A DNA stretch of 64,000 nt from Sphingomonas sanguinis (GTDB lineage: Bacteria; Pseudomonadota; Alphaproteobacteria; Sphingomonadales; Sphingomonadaceae), in contig NZ_CP079203.1 in the NCBI RefSeq assembly GCF_019297835.1, positions 903,001 through 967,000 on the forward strand, written 5' to 3'. Every line of letters starts with the position of its first letter. Within the stretch, counting starts at the first letter, position 1. The notes under the pieces were generated by a model. That model searched no databases. It was not told the DNA's origin and saw nothing but the letters and a program-made list of their open reading frames with translations. Positions 8,310-18,397 of this stretch are shown piece after piece. The position numbers were made by a program, and so were the translations under genes.

Positions 8310-8855
8310 ATGAGAGGCATGGTGTCCAAAGCTATAGCATCGCTCTGCGCCCTGACGGTCATCCCGGCGGCCGAGGCGCATTCGCTGCTCGACTATGTCG
8401 GGCAATGCGTGCCGTTCGCACGGCAAGCCTCGGGCATCGCGATCTATGGTGACGCCTGGACATGGTGGTCCAAGGCGGAAGGCAAATATCCCCGCGGACG
8501 CACCCCCCGTGTCGGCGCGGTCGTCGTGTTCGAGAAGACCAGCCGCCTGCCGCTGGGCCATGTCGCGGTGGTCAGCCGCGTGGTCGAGGATCGGGTGCTG
8601 ATGCTGACCCATGCCAACTGGTCGATCCAGAACGGCCAGCGCGGCCATGCCGAGCAGGACGTGACGCTGTTCGACGTCTCGCCGGGCAATGATTGGAGCG
8701 AAGTGAAGGTCTGGTTCCGCGACTCCGAAGGTCTGGGGAGCTCGACCTACCCCATTTACGGCTTCATCTATGGCAAGGGACGTGCCGCGCCCGAACTGAC
8801 CAGCGACAAGCCCGATTATGTCGGCGCGCTGATCGACGCCTATGTCGCGCGCTGA
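8310..8855 (+). CDS. secreted CHAP-domain amidase/peptidase
   Basis: The 181-residue protein has a signal peptide ending near AAEAHS. A CHAP (NlpC/P60-like) cysteine amidase/peptidase domain follows. The predicted nucleophile is the Cys in GQCVPFAR, the His is in LGHVAVV, and a HANW segment supplies the third polar residue. Such enzymes cleave peptidoglycan stem peptides or cross-links in the periplasm. Starts at 8301 (TTG), 8310 and 8319 (ATG) are all in frame; 8310 gives the most typical signal peptide. A small secreted protein gene follows 55 bp downstream. Confidence 0.85.
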   Translation: MRGMVSKAIASLCALTVIPAAEAHSLLDYVGQCVPFARQASGIAIYGDAWTWWSKAEGKYPRGRTPRVGAVVVFEKTSRLPLGHVAVVSRVVEDRVLMLTHANWSIQNGQRGHAEQDVTLFDVSPGNDWSEVKVWFRDSEGLGSSTYPIYGFIYGKGRAAPELTSDKPDYVGALIDAYVAR

Positions 8856-8910
8856 TGGACAGACGCAGGGTTTCTGACATAGACTGATCGCCTGTCACGG
8901 GAGACGATCG

Positions 8911-9156
8911 ATGATGTTGCTCGCGCTGCTGATGCTGTCCGCCGATCCGGGAACGCCGCCATCGACCATGCCCAGCATCGGCCAATTGCCCGAACGCTGC
9001 ATTAAGAAGGAAACGCGGGTGAGCCAGTCGGCCCCTTCTGTCGGCCTGCGGAAGCTGAACGAGATGCCGGACGCGGAGGCACAGTTCGCGGTGGTTCGTC
9101 AGATCGACGGCTGCCCTGTCGCCGCTATGGTCCGTACGAAAGCCAAGCGGCGCTGA
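8911..9156 (+). CDS. small secreted hypothetical protein
   Basis: The 81-residue product opens with a hydrophobic MMLLALLMLSA stretch, a short export-signal candidate. A Pro/Ser/Thr region follows, then a compact part with two Cys (residue 30 in ERCIKK and residue 70 in DGCPVAA) that could form a disulfide. No family recognised. A CGGGAGACG before the ATG at 8911 can serve as a ribosome-binding site. It may be co-transcribed with the CHAP gene. Confidence 0.6.
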   Translation: MMLLALLMLSADPGTPPSTMPSIGQLPERCIKKETRVSQSAPSVGLRKLNEMPDAEAQFAVVRQIDGCPVAAMVRTKAKRR

Positions 9157-9178
9157 TCCAGCCCTCTTTACCGACCAC

Positions 9179-9273
9179 CATCCCGGCGAAAGCCGGGATT
9201 AAGTTGGGTCAACGCTGGTAAATCTCGCCAATCGGGCCGTAACTGGACCCCGGCCTTCGCCGGAGTGGAGCGT
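9179..9273. repeat. intergenic palindromic repeat (CCCGGCGAAAGCCGGG type)
   Basis: ATCCCGGCGAAAGCCGGGAT is a near-perfect hairpin, and a second arm, ACCCCGGCCTTCGCCGG, lies about 70 bp on. A related unit occurs at 12270-12372. It fills the gap between convergent genes and may double as a terminator. Confidence 0.7.
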
Positions 9274-9322
9274 CAGGAGGGGGTCGGCTTGCAAGCCACC
9301 TACTCCGGCAAGCTCAAAACGG

Positions 9323-10417
9323 TCACCCCGCCGCAGGCCGGTGGATCACGCCGCCGGTCATCGCCTGCGGCACGCCGGTCGTGCCCGGAAAGCTGATCGC
9401 CCGCTTCCCCAGCCGCCGCACCGCCATATAGGCGAACCCCTGCGCCTCTAGCGCATCGCCGTCCCAGCCGAGCGCATCGGTCGGCTCGGGGCTAAGCCCC
9501 GTCTCCGCCGCGATCATCGCCAGCATCGTGGCATTATGCCGCCCGCCGCCCGCAACGAGCAATTGCCGGGGCCGCTCGGGCAGGTGGTCGAACGCCCGCG
9601 CCACGGTCTGCGCGGTGAACGCGGTCAACGTCGCCGCCCCGTCCGCTGCCGACAGCCCCCGCGCGGGCTGGATCGTAAAGTCGTTGCGGTCGAGCGACTT
9701 GGGCGGCACGAGGTCGAACCAGCCATTGTCCATCATCGTGTCGAGCACCGTCGGCTCGACTCGACCGCTCGCCGCCAGCGCACCGTTGGCATCGTAACGC
9801 TGGCCGGTTTCCGCTTCCATCCAGCTGTCGATCAGGCCGTTGGCGGGTCCGGTATCGAAGGCGACCAGCGCGCCGTCGCGGCCGATCCATGTAATGTTAG
9901 CAACGCCCCCCAGGTTCAGGATCGCGACCGGCTTCTCTAGATCGGCGGCGAGCGCGGCGTGATAGACGGGGATCAAGGGCGCGCCCTGCCCGCCCGCCGC
10001 GACATCGGCCGAGCGGAAATCGGACACGGTGACGATCCCGGTCGCATCCGCCAGCGCCTGTCCATCACCGATCTGCCAGGTCCAGCCGCGATCGGGGCGA
10101 TGCGCGACCGTCTGGCCGTGAAAGCCGATCACGTCGACCGCCCCGGCCTCGACGCCCGCATCGCGCAGCAGCTTCTGCACCACCATCGCATGGGTGCGCA
10201 CGATCAGGTCGCCCGCCGCGACGATGGGCGGACTGGCACGCGGCCGGTCGAAGGTCAGCGCGAGCGCCGTCGCCTCGGCCAGTTCGGCGTGGGCGGAGTC
10301 CGAATAAGGCTCGGTACGAAAGGCCAGGGCACGGACCAGCGCCTCGCCATCGGTTTCGATCAGCGCCGCGTCCACGCCGTCCAGCGACGTTCCCGACATC
10401 AATCCGATCGCCAGCAT
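9323..10417 (-). CDS. anmK: anhydro-N-acetylmuramic acid kinase
   Basis: The 364-residue protein phosphorylates and opens 1,6-anhydro-N-acetylmuramic acid to MurNAc-6-phosphate in peptidoglycan recycling. The signature [11 protein letters not shown] is at residues 7-17. [11 protein letters not shown] and the [13 protein letters not shown]-site segment follow, then [11 protein letters not shown]. The C-terminal [11 protein letters not shown] completes the ASKHA-type fold. The length is typical. It is divergent from rimO with about 120 bp between the starts. Confidence 0.95.
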   Translation of the reverse strand: MLAIGLMSGTSLDGVDAALIETDGEALVRALAFRTEPYSDSAHAELAEATALALTFDRPRASPPIVAAGDLIVRTHAMVVQKLLRDAGVEAGAVDVIGFHGQTVAHRPDRGWTWQIGDGQALADATGIVTVSDFRSADVAAGGQGAPLIPVYHAALAADLEKPVAILNLGGVANITWIGRDGALVAFDTGPANGLIDSWMEAETGQRYDANGALAASGRVEPTVLDTMMDNGWFDLVPPKSLDRNDFTIQPARGLSAADGAATLTAFTAQTVARAFDHLPERPRQLLVAGGGRHNATMLAMIAAETGLSPEPTDALGWDGDALEAQGFAYMAVRRLGKRAISFPGTTGVPQAMTGGVIHRPAAG

Positions 10418-10535
10418 CGCGCCCTATCCTCTCGCTTCCGTGCCCATCCTTGCCGGGATCGCGCGCGCCTGTCGACCGGACTTCGCGCACCATCTGGAAA
10501 AGCGTCGCGTTTTGGCCTATGTGCGCGCGTATCCC

Positions 10536-11876
10536 ATGGCAACCAAACTCCCTACTCCGCCGCGTGTCGGCATGGTCTCGCTCGGCTGTCCCAAGAATCT
10601 GGTCGACAGCGAACGCATCCTGACCCAGCTGCGCGCCGACGGCTATCAGATGTCGCCCGACTATGCCGGGGCCGATGTCGTGCTGGTCAACACCTGCGGC
10701 TTTCTCGACTCCGCCAAGGAGGAGAGCCTGGAGGCGATCGGCGAGGCGATCAAAGAGAATGGCCGCGTCATCGTGACCGGCTGCATGGGCAAGGAAGCCG
10801 AGGCGATCCGTACCCGCTTCCCGGACGTGCTCGCGATCACCGGCGCGCATGAATATGAACAGGTGGTCGAGGCCGTGCACGCCGCCGCGCCCGCGAACCT
10901 GTCGCCCTATATCGACCTGATTCCCGATGCGGGCCTGAAGCTGACCCCGCGTCATTACAGCTATCTGAAGATTTCGGAGGGCTGCAACCACCGGTGCAGC
11001 TTCTGCATCATCCCCAGCTTGCGCGGCGATCTGGTCAGCCGCCGCCCCGACGCGATCCTGCGCGAGGCGGAAAAGCTGGTCGCGGCGGGCACGCGTGAGC
11101 TGCTGGTCATCAGCCAGGACACCTCGGCCTACGGCATCGACATCCGCAAGGAACCCCGGATGTGGAAGGGGCAGGAGGTCGTGCCGCACATGACCGACCT
11201 CGCGCGCGAACTCGGCAAGATCGCGCCATGGGTACGCCTGCACTATGTCTATCCCTATCCGCATGTGGATCAGGTGATCCCGCTGATGGCGGAAGGCTTG
11301 GTGCTGCCCTATCTGGACATCCCGTTCCAGCATGCCGCGCCCTCTGTGCTCAAGCGCATGAAGCGTCCCGGCAACGACGCCAAGGTGCTGCAGCGCATCC
11401 ATCAGTGGCGCGACATCTGCCCCGACATCGCCATCCGCTCGACCTTCGTCGTCGGCTTCCCCGGCGAGACGGAGGAGGATTTCGAATATCTGCTCGACTG
11501 GCTGGATGAAGCCCAGCTCGACCGCGTCGGTGCCTTCCGCTTCGAGCCGGTCGAGGGTGCCTCTGCCAACGCCCTGCCTGATCACGTCCCTGAAGAGGTG
11601 AAGGAAGAGCGTTACGCGCGGATCATGGAAAAGACCGCCGCCATCTCGGCTGCCAAGCTCGCCGCCAAGGTCGGCCGCACCCTGCCCGTCATCATCGACG
11701 CGGTCGATGAGGAAGGCGGCGCGACTGGTCGCTCTCAGGCGGATGCGCCGGAGATCGACGGCGAAGTCTTCCTGCGCGACGCCGGGCATCTGTCGGTCGG
11801 CGACATCGTGAAGGTCGCAATCGAGGATGCCGACGACCACGACCTGTACGGCGCTCCCGTCACAGGAAACGGATAA
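10536..11876 (+). CDS. rimO: ribosomal protein S12 methylthiotransferase
   Basis: A radical-SAM enzyme that adds a methylthio group to Asp88/89 of ribosomal protein S12. The N-terminal MTTase domain has Cys18, Cys54 and Cys83 for the auxiliary cluster. The radical-SAM cluster motif is Cys150-x3-Cys154-x2-Cys157 (CNHRCSFC), and a C-terminal TRAM domain ends the protein. The ATG at 10536 (MATKLPTPP) gives 446 residues, the normal length; the open frame upstream lacks homology. The last 17 bp overlap the convergent MAPEG gene. Confidence 0.95.
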   Translation: MATKLPTPPRVGMVSLGCPKNLVDSERILTQLRADGYQMSPDYAGADVVLVNTCGFLDSAKEESLEAIGEAIKENGRVIVTGCMGKEAEAIRTRFPDVLAITGAHEYEQVVEAVHAAAPANLSPYIDLIPDAGLKLTPRHYSYLKISEGCNHRCSFCIIPSLRGDLVSRRPDAILREAEKLVAAGTRELLVISQDTSAYGIDIRKEPRMWKGQEVVPHMTDLARELGKIAPWVRLHYVYPYPHVDQVIPLMAEGLVLPYLDIPFQHAAPSVLKRMKRPGNDAKVLQRIHQWRDICPDIAIRSTFVVGFPGETEEDFEYLLDWLDEAQLDRVGAFRFEPVEGASANALPDHVPEEVKEERYARIMEKTAAISAAKLAAKVGRTLPVIIDAVDEEGGATGRSQADAPEIDGEVFLRDAGHLSVGDIVKVAIEDADDHDLYGAPVTGNG

Positions 11877-12249
11877 GCATCATCACCAGGCCGACCATCG
11901 ACACCAGATAGGCCAGCGACCGCACATAGCGGACGCCGAAGATGTAGAGCGGCACATAGGCGACCCGCGCGAGGAACCACACCCACGCGCCGGTCGCCGC
12001 GATCCCACCGCTTTGCCCCTTGACCGCCAGCCCTAGCGCCAATGCGATAAAGATCGGCCAGGTCTCGCGAAAATTGGCCGAGGCGCGTTCGGCCCGTCCG
12101 GCATAGCGCCCCAACGGCGCAGGCGTGCCGTCGCGTGGGCCCGCGTTCCAGCCGATGCCCCGGTCCAAAGTCGCCAGTTGCGATTGCAGCGCGATGTGGA
12201 TGAACAAGAGAATGATCGACCAGCCGAGGATGGTCAGTTCGGTGGTCAT
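11860..12249 (-). CDS. MAPEG family membrane protein
   Basis: The 129-residue protein has four predicted transmembrane helices and the MAPEG pattern: a short N-terminal helix, then [16 protein letters not shown] (Arg-x3-Asn-x2-Glu, about residues 54-69). A final helix pair carries [17 protein letters not shown]. Eukaryotic members are membrane glutathione transferases or eicosanoid synthases; the bacterial substrate is unknown. It converges on rimO and overlaps its last 17 bp. Confidence 0.85.
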   Translation of the reverse strand: MTTELTILGWSIILLFIHIALQSQLATLDRGIGWNAGPRDGTPAPLGRYAGRAERASANFRETWPIFIALALGLAVKGQSGGIAATGAWVWFLARVAYVPLYIFGVRYVRSLAYLVSMVGLVMMLIRFL

Positions 12250-12269
12250 TCCGGTTCCCCCCTTATGAT

Positions 12270-12562
12270 ACCACCCCGGCGAAGGCCAGGGTCCAGATGC
12301 ACGCCGCCCAAGGCACGCGATACCCTGTCCAACGCAAGGCGCCGCAACTGGACCCCGGCCTTCGCCGGGGTGACGCGGAAATTTATGCCCCCCTCCCTTC
12401 AGCCTGAGCGTAGTCGAAGGCCAAGGGCAACGCTCTCCACGCGCCTCCGACCACGCTCGACGAAAGGTGTAGCGTGGGCTTCGACTTCGCTCAGCCTGAA
12501 CGGAGGGGGGTGCTGGGACCAGTATCCCAACAGCCGTTCAGGCTGAGCGAAGTCGAAGCCTA
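12270..12562. repeat. compound intergenic repeat region, two palindrome families
   Basis: This 370-bp gap between divergent genes (12250-12619) is mostly repeats. At 12270-12372 a CCCCGGCGAAGGCC unit pairs with GGCCTTCGCCGGGG. At 12399-12422, 12478-12502 and 12535-12560 there are three copies of the TTCAGCCTGAGCGAAGTCGAAG unit, the middle one inverted. No protein-like frame is seen. The serine hydrolase promoter must lie within or just after the repeats. Confidence 0.75.
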
Positions 12563-12619
12563 AGCCCCACACCACCACCCCCGTTGCGCCGCCACCGCAA
12601 ACCTGCTTCGTTGGCGCGC

Positions 12620-14020
12620 ATGAGATACCCCACCCTGCTGGCGGCGATCGCGTTCATCGCCCCCGCCCCGCTGCTCGCCCAGGCCCTGACCCCGGCGGAA
12701 ACCCAGAAGATCGATGCGCTGGTGACGAAGACGCTGGCCGATACCGGCGTTCCCTCCGCCTCGATCGCGGTGGTGCGCGGCGGCAGGATCGTGCTCGCCA
12801 AGGCCTATGGCAAGCAATTCGAGGGGCAGACCGGCCCCGCCGATCCCAAGCTCCCCTATCAGATCGCCTCGGTGTCGAAGCAGTTCACCGCTACCGCCGT
12901 CCAGTTGCTGGCGGACGACGGCAAGCTCTCGCTGGACGACACGGTGTCCAAATATGTGCCGGGCATCACGGACGGCGACACGATCACCATCCGCCAGCTG
13001 CTGAGCCACACTTCGGGCCTGCGCGACTATTGGCCGCAGGACTACAGCTTCAAGGCGATGGCGACGCCGACCACGCCGCAGGGCATCGTCGACCGCTGGG
13101 CCAAGGCGCCGCTCGACTTCCGGCCCGGCACGCAATGGCAATATTCCAACACCGGTTATGTCGTCGCGGGCATGATCGTCGAGAAGGTGTCGGGCCAGCC
13201 TCTCCTTCAATTTCTTCAGACCCGCGTCTTCCAGCCGCTGGGCATTCGCGCGCTGGATCAGGACAAGGCGGTCGGTCCGGGCTTCCCACAGGGCTATCTG
13301 CGCCATGCGCTCGGCCCCGTCCGGGTCGAGACGCCCGCCGCCCCCGGCTGGCTCTATGCGGCGGGCGAGCTGTCCATGTCGCCCCAGGACCTTGCCAAAT
13401 GGGACGTGGCGCGGATGAACCGCACGCTGCTGCCCGCAAAGGACTGGGCGGAGCAGGAAAATCCCGTCAAGCTGGCCGACGGCTCGAACACCGATTACGG
13501 GCTGGGCGTGGGCGTCGGCACCGCCGATGGCCGCCGCTTCGTCGAGCATAGCGGCGAAGCGGTCGGCTTCCTGACCGAGAATATCGTCTATCCCGACGAC
13601 AAGGCCGCCGTGGTGGTCGCGGTCAACGCGTGGTTCGCCGACGCGCAGAGCCGGATCGCCAAGGGCATTTCCGACATCGTCCTGCCCGCGCCCCAGGCCA
13701 ATGCGGAGGACGCCGCCGCGCTCGACCGGACCAAGCGGGTGTACGCACAGCTACAGGCGGGCCAACTCGACCGTGCGCTGCTGACCGAGGATGCGGCCTA
13801 TTATTTCATGCCGACGACGCTGGCCGATTATCGGACCAGCCTGTCGCCCCTGGGGGCGCCGACCAAGATCGAACAGGCGGGGCGCACGCGCCTGCGCGGT
13901 GGGTTCGTCAACCGCTCCTACCGCGTAACCTATCCCAACCGAACGCTGCGGATCAGCACCTATGCCGAGCCGGGTGCGAACGGAAAGATCGAACAATTCC
14001 TCGTGAGCCCCGCCGAATGA
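12620..14020 (+). CDS. secreted serine hydrolase, beta-lactamase/class C-like family (S12)
   Basis: The 466-residue protein has a signal peptide (MRYPTLLAAIAFIAPAPLLAQ). The penicillin-binding-like domain has the nucleophile in SVSK (about residue 85) and YSN as the second motif (about residue 175); an HSGEAVGF segment stands for the third. A C-terminal domain of about 110 residues follows. Family members are D-aminopeptidases, esterases or beta-lactamase relatives; resistance should not be assumed. The ATG at 12620 is preferred to 12584 because it starts the signal peptide. Its stop overlaps the next start as ATGA. Confidence 0.88.
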   Translation: MRYPTLLAAIAFIAPAPLLAQALTPAETQKIDALVTKTLADTGVPSASIAVVRGGRIVLAKAYGKQFEGQTGPADPKLPYQIASVSKQFTATAVQLLADDGKLSLDDTVSKYVPGITDGDTITIRQLLSHTSGLRDYWPQDYSFKAMATPTTPQGIVDRWAKAPLDFRPGTQWQYSNTGYVVAGMIVEKVSGQPLLQFLQTRVFQPLGIRALDQDKAVGPGFPQGYLRHALGPVRVETPAAPGWLYAAGELSMSPQDLAKWDVARMNRTLLPAKDWAEQENPVKLADGSNTDYGLGVGVGTADGRRFVEHSGEAVGFLTENIVYPDDKAAVVVAVNAWFADAQSRIAKGISDIVLPAPQANAEDAAALDRTKRVYAQLQAGQLDRALLTEDAAYYFMPTTLADYRTSLSPLGAPTKIEQAGRTRLRGGFVNRSYRVTYPNRTLRISTYAEPGANGKIEQFLVSPAE

Positions 14021-15396
14021 CCGACTTCGCCCCCCTGCTCCAGCCCGATCGCGGCCAGCCCGCCCGGACGATCACCCTGCTGACCGCCGAGGGCTTCGCC
14101 GACTGGCTCGCGCGCCAGCCCGTCGCCACTCGCACGCTGGCGACGGCGCAGCGTTTCGCCGCCAAGCCCGATACGCATCTGCTCGTACCCCATGATGGCG
14201 AGGTGGCGGTGGTCGCGGGGGTCGCAAAGGCAACCGGGCCGTGGGCGCTGGCTAAGCTGGCCGAAGCGCTGCCCGATGGCCAGTATCGGCTCGACGACGC
14301 GGAGGTCGGTGCGAACGCGCTGGGCTGGCTGCTCGGCCAGTATCGCTTCACCCGTTATCGCAAGGGCGATGACAACGGCCCTCGCGTGCTACTTACCCGC
14401 GATGTCGCGCACCGGGACGAGGTGATCCGCCTCGCCGCCGCAACCGCTCAGGTCCGCGATCTGGTCAATACGGGTGCTGGCGATCTCGGCCCGGCCGAGC
14501 TGGAGGAGGAGGCGGAAGCGCTGGCCCGCATCCATCACGCGCAGCTCATGGTAACGAGCGGCGAGACGCTGGCCCGCGACTATCCCATGATCCATGCGGT
14601 CGGTCAGGCCGCGACCCGCGAGCGCAGCCCCCGGCTGATCGAGCTGCTCTGGGGCGATCCCGCCCATCCGCGCATCGCGATCGTCGGCAAGGGCGTGTGT
14701 TTCGACACCGGCGGGCTGGACATCAAGCCCTCGGCCGGAATGCGGTTGATGAAGAAGGACATGGGCGGCGCGGCGCACGCACTGGCGCTGGCGAGCCTGG
14801 TCATGGCGGCGCGGTTGCCCGTGCGGCTTCACCTGCTCATCCCGGCGGTCGAGAATGCCGTGTCGGGCGCGTCCTTCCGCCCCGGCGATGTGCTGAAGAC
14901 GCGCAAGGGCCTGACGGTCGAGAACACCAATACCGACGCCGAGGGCCGGTTGATCCTGGGTGACGCGTTGACCCGCGCGGGGGAGGAGAAGCCCGAACTG
15001 ATCCTCGACTTCGCGACGCTGACCGGCGCGGCGCGCGTGGCGCTCGGCCCCGACCTGCCGCCGCTGTTCACCGATGACGAGGCGCTAGCGGCGGACCTGC
15101 TGACGGCGGCGGCGGCCGAGGACGACCCCGTGTGGCGGATGCCGCTATGGGACGGTTACGACGACATGCTGAAGTCCGACATCGCCGACATGGTCAATGC
15201 GCCGGATGGCGGCTTTGCCGGGGCGATCACGGCAGCGCTGTTCCTGCGACGCTTCGTGCCCAAGGGCACGGCCTGGGCGCATCTGGACGTCTTTGCATGG
15301 CGGCCCTCGGGCAAGCCGGGGCGACCCAAGGGGGGCGATGCCTATGCCCTGCGTGCGGCGTATCGGATGTTGAAGGGGCGGTATTCGGGGGCTTGA
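14017..15396 (+). CDS. M17 leucyl aminopeptidase family protein
   Basis: The 459-residue protein has the M17 metal and active-site motifs: VGKGVCFDTGGLDIKP (metal-binding Lys and Asp), MKKDMGGAA, and the family signature NTDAEGRL. It probably removes N-terminal residues from cytoplasmic peptides using two divalent metals. The start at 14017 overlaps the stop of the serine hydrolase as ATGA, so the two peptidase-like proteins are coupled, though one is exported and one is not. A repeat region follows the stop. Confidence 0.92.
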   Translation: MTDFAPLLQPDRGQPARTITLLTAEGFADWLARQPVATRTLATAQRFAAKPDTHLLVPHDGEVAVVAGVAKATGPWALAKLAEALPDGQYRLDDAEVGANALGWLLGQYRFTRYRKGDDNGPRVLLTRDVAHRDEVIRLAAATAQVRDLVNTGAGDLGPAELEEEAEALARIHHAQLMVTSGETLARDYPMIHAVGQAATRERSPRLIELLWGDPAHPRIAIVGKGVCFDTGGLDIKPSAGMRLMKKDMGGAAHALALASLVMAARLPVRLHLLIPAVENAVSGASFRPGDVLKTRKGLTVENTNTDAEGRLILGDALTRAGEEKPELILDFATLTGAARVALGPDLPPLFTDDEALAADLLTAAAAEDDPVWRMPLWDGYDDMLKSDIADMVNAPDGGFAGAITAALFLRRFVPKGTAWAHLDVFAWRPSGKPGRPKGGDAYALRAAYRMLKGRYSGA

Positions 15397-15414
15397 GGCG
15401 AGGTTCGGGGCGTG

Positions 15415-15552
15415 CGCTTCGACTTCGCTCAGCGTGAACGGTTGTGGGGTTTAGACCAACAACCCAACCTCCGTTCAGCCTGAGCCCTTCGGCTGGCTGG
15501 CAAGCCAGCCGCTCAGGATAAACTTCGGCGCTACGCGCCGAAGTCGAAGGCC
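15415..15552. repeat. intergenic palindromic repeat (TTCAGCCTGAGC type) with nested hairpins
   Basis: The unit CTTCGACTTCGCTCAG at 15417 pairs with an inverted copy broken by two inserted hairpins: GGCTGGCTGGCAAGCCAGCC and CTTCGGCGCTACGCGCCGAAG. It fills the space between the convergent aminopeptidase and tpiA genes. Confidence 0.7.
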
Positions 15553-15568
15553 ACGCCACCAACAGCCA

Positions 15569-16315
15569 TTATAATCCCGCCGCCGCCTGGATGATCGGCA
15601 CGAACTTCGCCGCCGTCAGGCTGGCCCCACCGACCAGCGCGCCGTCGACATTCTCGACCGCCAGCAGCACGGCCGCGTTCTCGCCCGTCACCGAGCCGCC
15701 GTACAAAATCCGTACCCCATCCGCCGCATCGCCGATCAGCATCCGCAGCTTGGCGCGCGCGATCGCGTGGATGCTGGCGATCTCGTCCACCGTCGGCGTC
15801 CGCCCCGTCCCGATCGCCCAGCGCGGTTCATAGGCCAGCGTGAACCAGCTGCCGTCCGCATTGTCGGGCACCGACTTCTCGATCTGCGCCTGCACCACCC
15901 GTTCCGCGCGCCCCGCATTGCGCTCCGCCTCGGTCTCGCCGCAGCATAGGATGACGTTCAGCCCCTGGCGATGCGCCGCCGCCGCCTTGGCCCAGGCGTC
16001 CTGGCTGGTCTCCCCCTGATCGGCCCGGCGTTCGGAATGGCCGACGATGGTGAAGCTCGCCCCCGCTTCCTTCACCATGCCAGCCGAGACACAGCCGGTA
16101 TGCGCCCCCGAATCGCGCTCATGCACATCCTCCGCTCCGATGGCGAGGCCGGGCGCGCGGTCGGCGGCGGGGGCGATCAGGGTAAAGGGCACCGCGACCG
16201 CCACATCGACGTTCGGCGCAGCCTTGGCAGCCTTTGCGATGGCGTCCAGCTCAGCCAGCGCCGCGCGCGAGCCGTTCATCTTCCAGTTGCCCGCCACCAA
16301 TTTGCGCCGTGCCAT
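15569..16315 (-). CDS. tpiA: triose-phosphate isomerase
   Basis: The 248-residue TIM barrel interconverts dihydroxyacetone phosphate and glyceraldehyde 3-phosphate. The substrate Lys is in GNWKMNG (residues 10-13 region), the catalytic His in VGHSERR (about residue 93), and the catalytic Glu in AYEPRWAIGTG (about residue 163). The phosphate-binding YGGSVTGENA and GALVGGASL end the barrel. It is divergent from the PpiD-like gene, with about 135 bp between the starts. Confidence 0.95.
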   Translation of the reverse strand: MARRKLVAGNWKMNGSRAALAELDAIAKAAKAAPNVDVAVAVPFTLIAPAADRAPGLAIGAEDVHERDSGAHTGCVSAGMVKEAGASFTIVGHSERRADQGETSQDAWAKAAAAHRQGLNVILCCGETEAERNAGRAERVVQAQIEKSVPDNADGSWFTLAYEPRWAIGTGRTPTVDEIASIHAIARAKLRMLIGDAADGVRILYGGSVTGENAAVLLAVENVDGALVGGASLTAAKFVPIIQAAAGL

Positions 16316-16450
16316 ATGAGGCTCCCCGATTGAGTCGTATGTTATACGTGTTCAACACCGATAGCGGATCGTGGATTTCGCACAAGCTTGATGCCGAGCG
16401 ACCTCGCCCCTAAAGCGGGACACGTTTTTGTCTTTGCCGATCGGTCGTCC

Positions 16451-18397
16451 ATGCTCAGCTTCTTCCGCCGGATCATCAATTCCAAGGCCGGCGTCGTCGT
16501 CACCTTCATCGTGCTGGGCGTGATCGCGATCGCGTTCGCGGCCGGTGACGTCACCAACATCGCCGGTATGGCGGGCGGCCTGAACGGCTCCGACGTCGCC
16601 AAGGTCGGCAGCGCGAAGGTGACCGCCAACGACCTGCGCACCGCTGCCCAGAACGAGGTCGCGGCCTATCGCCAGGAACAGCCGGGCCTCGACATGGCGC
16701 AGTTCATCGCGGCGGGCGGGTTCGAGGGCGTGCTCCAGCGCGAGATCACCGGCCTGGCGCTCGAACAGTTCGGCAAGCAGCAGGGCATGGTCGTCTCGCG
16801 TCGTCTGGTCGATGGCCAGATCGCCTCGATCCCGGCATTTCGCGGCCCCAATGGCCAATTCGATCCGGCGCTTTACCAGCAGCTTCTGGCACAGCGGAAG
16901 ATGACCGACGCGCAGGTCCGCACCGATATCGAGCGTTCGACCTTCGCGCAGCAGCTGACCATCCCGACCATCGGCGCGACGCAGTTCGCGACCCAGATGG
17001 CGCTGCCCTATGCCTCGCTGCTCCTCGAAAAGCGGCAGGGTGAGGTCGGCTATATCCCGACGCGTCTGGTACCCGCAGGGGCCGCGCCGAGCGATGCCGA
17101 CATCCAGACCTTCTATAACCGCAACGTCCAGCGCTACACGCTGCCGGAGCGTCGTGTGGTCCGCTATGCGGTCGTCAATCCCGCCGCCGTCGCCGCCCAG
17201 TCGGTGCCGAGCGATGCGGAGATCGCGCGTTATTACCAGAGCAACCAGTCGCGCTATGCCGCCACGCAGAAGCGAGACGTGACCCAAGTCATCGTCGCCG
17301 ATCAGGCGGGTGCGAACGCGCTGGCGGCCAAGGCCAAGGGCGGCACTTCGCTGGCCGACGCCGCGCGCGCCGCTGGGCTTGAGGCTTCGGTGCAGAAGGG
17401 CGTCGTCAAGGCCGCCTATGCCGCGCAAAGCTCGGCCGCCGTTGCCGATGCCGTATTCGGCGCGGCGCAGGGCGCGGTCGTCGGCCCGGTTCGCGGGACG
17501 CTGGGCTTCGTCGTCGCCAAGGTCGATGCGATCACCCAGGTTCCCGGCAAGACGCTGATCCAGGCGCGCCCCGAAATCGTCGCCGAGCTGACCAAGCAGA
17601 AGCAGGCCGCAGCGCTCGGTGAAATGCGCAACGCCATCGAGGACTCGCTGTCGGGCAATGCCACCTTCGACGAGGTGGTCGCCGACCGCAAGCTGAAGGC
17701 GGAGACGACCCCGGCCGTCACCGCGCAAGGCGCCGCGCCCGACGCGCCCGCCTTCCAGCCGACGCCGGAACAGCGCGCGATGATCACCGCCGCCTTCACC
17801 GCCGAGCAGGGCGACGCGCCGCAGATCGTGCCGATCGGCCAGGATGGTGGCTTCGCCGTCGTCGGCATCGGCCAGATCCAGCGCTCCGCCCCGCGTCCGC
17901 TGGCGCAGGTCCGTAGCCAGGTCCTCGCTGACCTGACCGCCGACCGCGAACGTGCGGCCGCCCGCAAGCTCGCCAATGCCGTGCTCGCCAAGGTGAACAA
18001 GGGCATGCCGATGGCGCAGGCGCTGAAGGAAACCGGGCTGGCGGTGCCGCCGGTGCGTCCGATCGCCGCGTCGCGTCGCGATCTGGCCGCCGCGCAGAAC
18101 TCGCCCGCCGCCGCGCCGCTCGCGCTGCTGTTCTCGATGCCGCAGAACAAGGCCCGCACGCTGGCCGCGCCGCAGAACGAAGGTTGGTACATCATCCGCG
18201 TGACGAAGATCGAACCGGGCAACGCCACCGGCAACGACGCCGCGATCCGCGCCGCGCGCGCCGATATCGGTCGTCTGGTCGGCCGCGAATATGTCTCGGA
18301 ATTCGCGCGCGCGGTTCGCGACACCGTCGTCGTCAAGACCGATCCCAAGGCGATCGCCAAGACCCGCTCGGAGCTGCTGAACAATGGAGGCAACTGA
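16451..18397 (+). CDS. PpiD/SurA-like membrane-anchored peptidyl-prolyl isomerase chaperone
   Basis: The 648-residue protein has an N-terminal membrane anchor (about residues 14-35), a SurA-N-like chaperone region (residues 45-230) and a weakly conserved parvulin-type domain starting near QKRDVTQVIV. A second chaperone-like part follows. The architecture is that of PpiD, which helps outer-membrane proteins leave the Sec translocon on the periplasmic side. The ATG at 16451 begins MLSFFRRI, typical for the family; the upstream open frame is not protein-like. It overlaps trpE by 14 bp. Confidence 0.88.
   Translation: MLSFFRRIINSKAGVVVTFIVLGVIAIAFAAGDVTNIAGMAGGLNGSDVAKVGSAKVTANDLRTAAQNEVAAYRQEQPGLDMAQFIAAGGFEGVLQREITGLALEQFGKQQGMVVSRRLVDGQIASIPAFRGPNGQFDPALYQQLLAQRKMTDAQVRTDIERSTFAQQLTIPTIGATQFATQMALPYASLLLEKRQGEVGYIPTRLVPAGAAPSDADIQTFYNRNVQRYTLPERRVVRYAVVNPAAVAAQSVPSDAEIARYYQSNQSRYAATQKRDVTQVIVADQAGANALAAKAKGGTSLADAARAAGLEASVQKGVVKAAYAAQSSAAVADAVFGAAQGAVVGPVRGTLGFVVAKVDAITQVPGKTLIQARPEIVAELTKQKQAAALGEMRNAIEDSLSGNATFDEVVADRKLKAETTPAVTAQGAAPDAPAFQPTPEQRAMITAAFTAEQGDAPQIVPIGQDGGFAVVGIGQIQRSAPRPLAQVRSQVLADLTADRERAAARKLANAVLAKVNKGMPMAQALKETGLAVPPVRPIAASRRDLAAAQNSPAAAPLALLFSMPQNKARTLAAPQNEGWYIIRVTKIEPGNATGNDAAIRAARADIGRLVGREYVSEFARAVRDTVVVKTDPKAIAKTRSELLNNGGN

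Noticed and set aside
10065..11840. 591-codon minus-strand frame over rimO
   Set aside because: rimO on the other strand has every expected Cys motif, so this is a high-GC shadow.
12620..14020. True beta-lactamase (antibiotic resistance) call
   Set aside because: The SVSK/YSN pattern is shared by esterases and D-aminopeptidases of this family, and nothing here shows beta-lactam hydrolysis.
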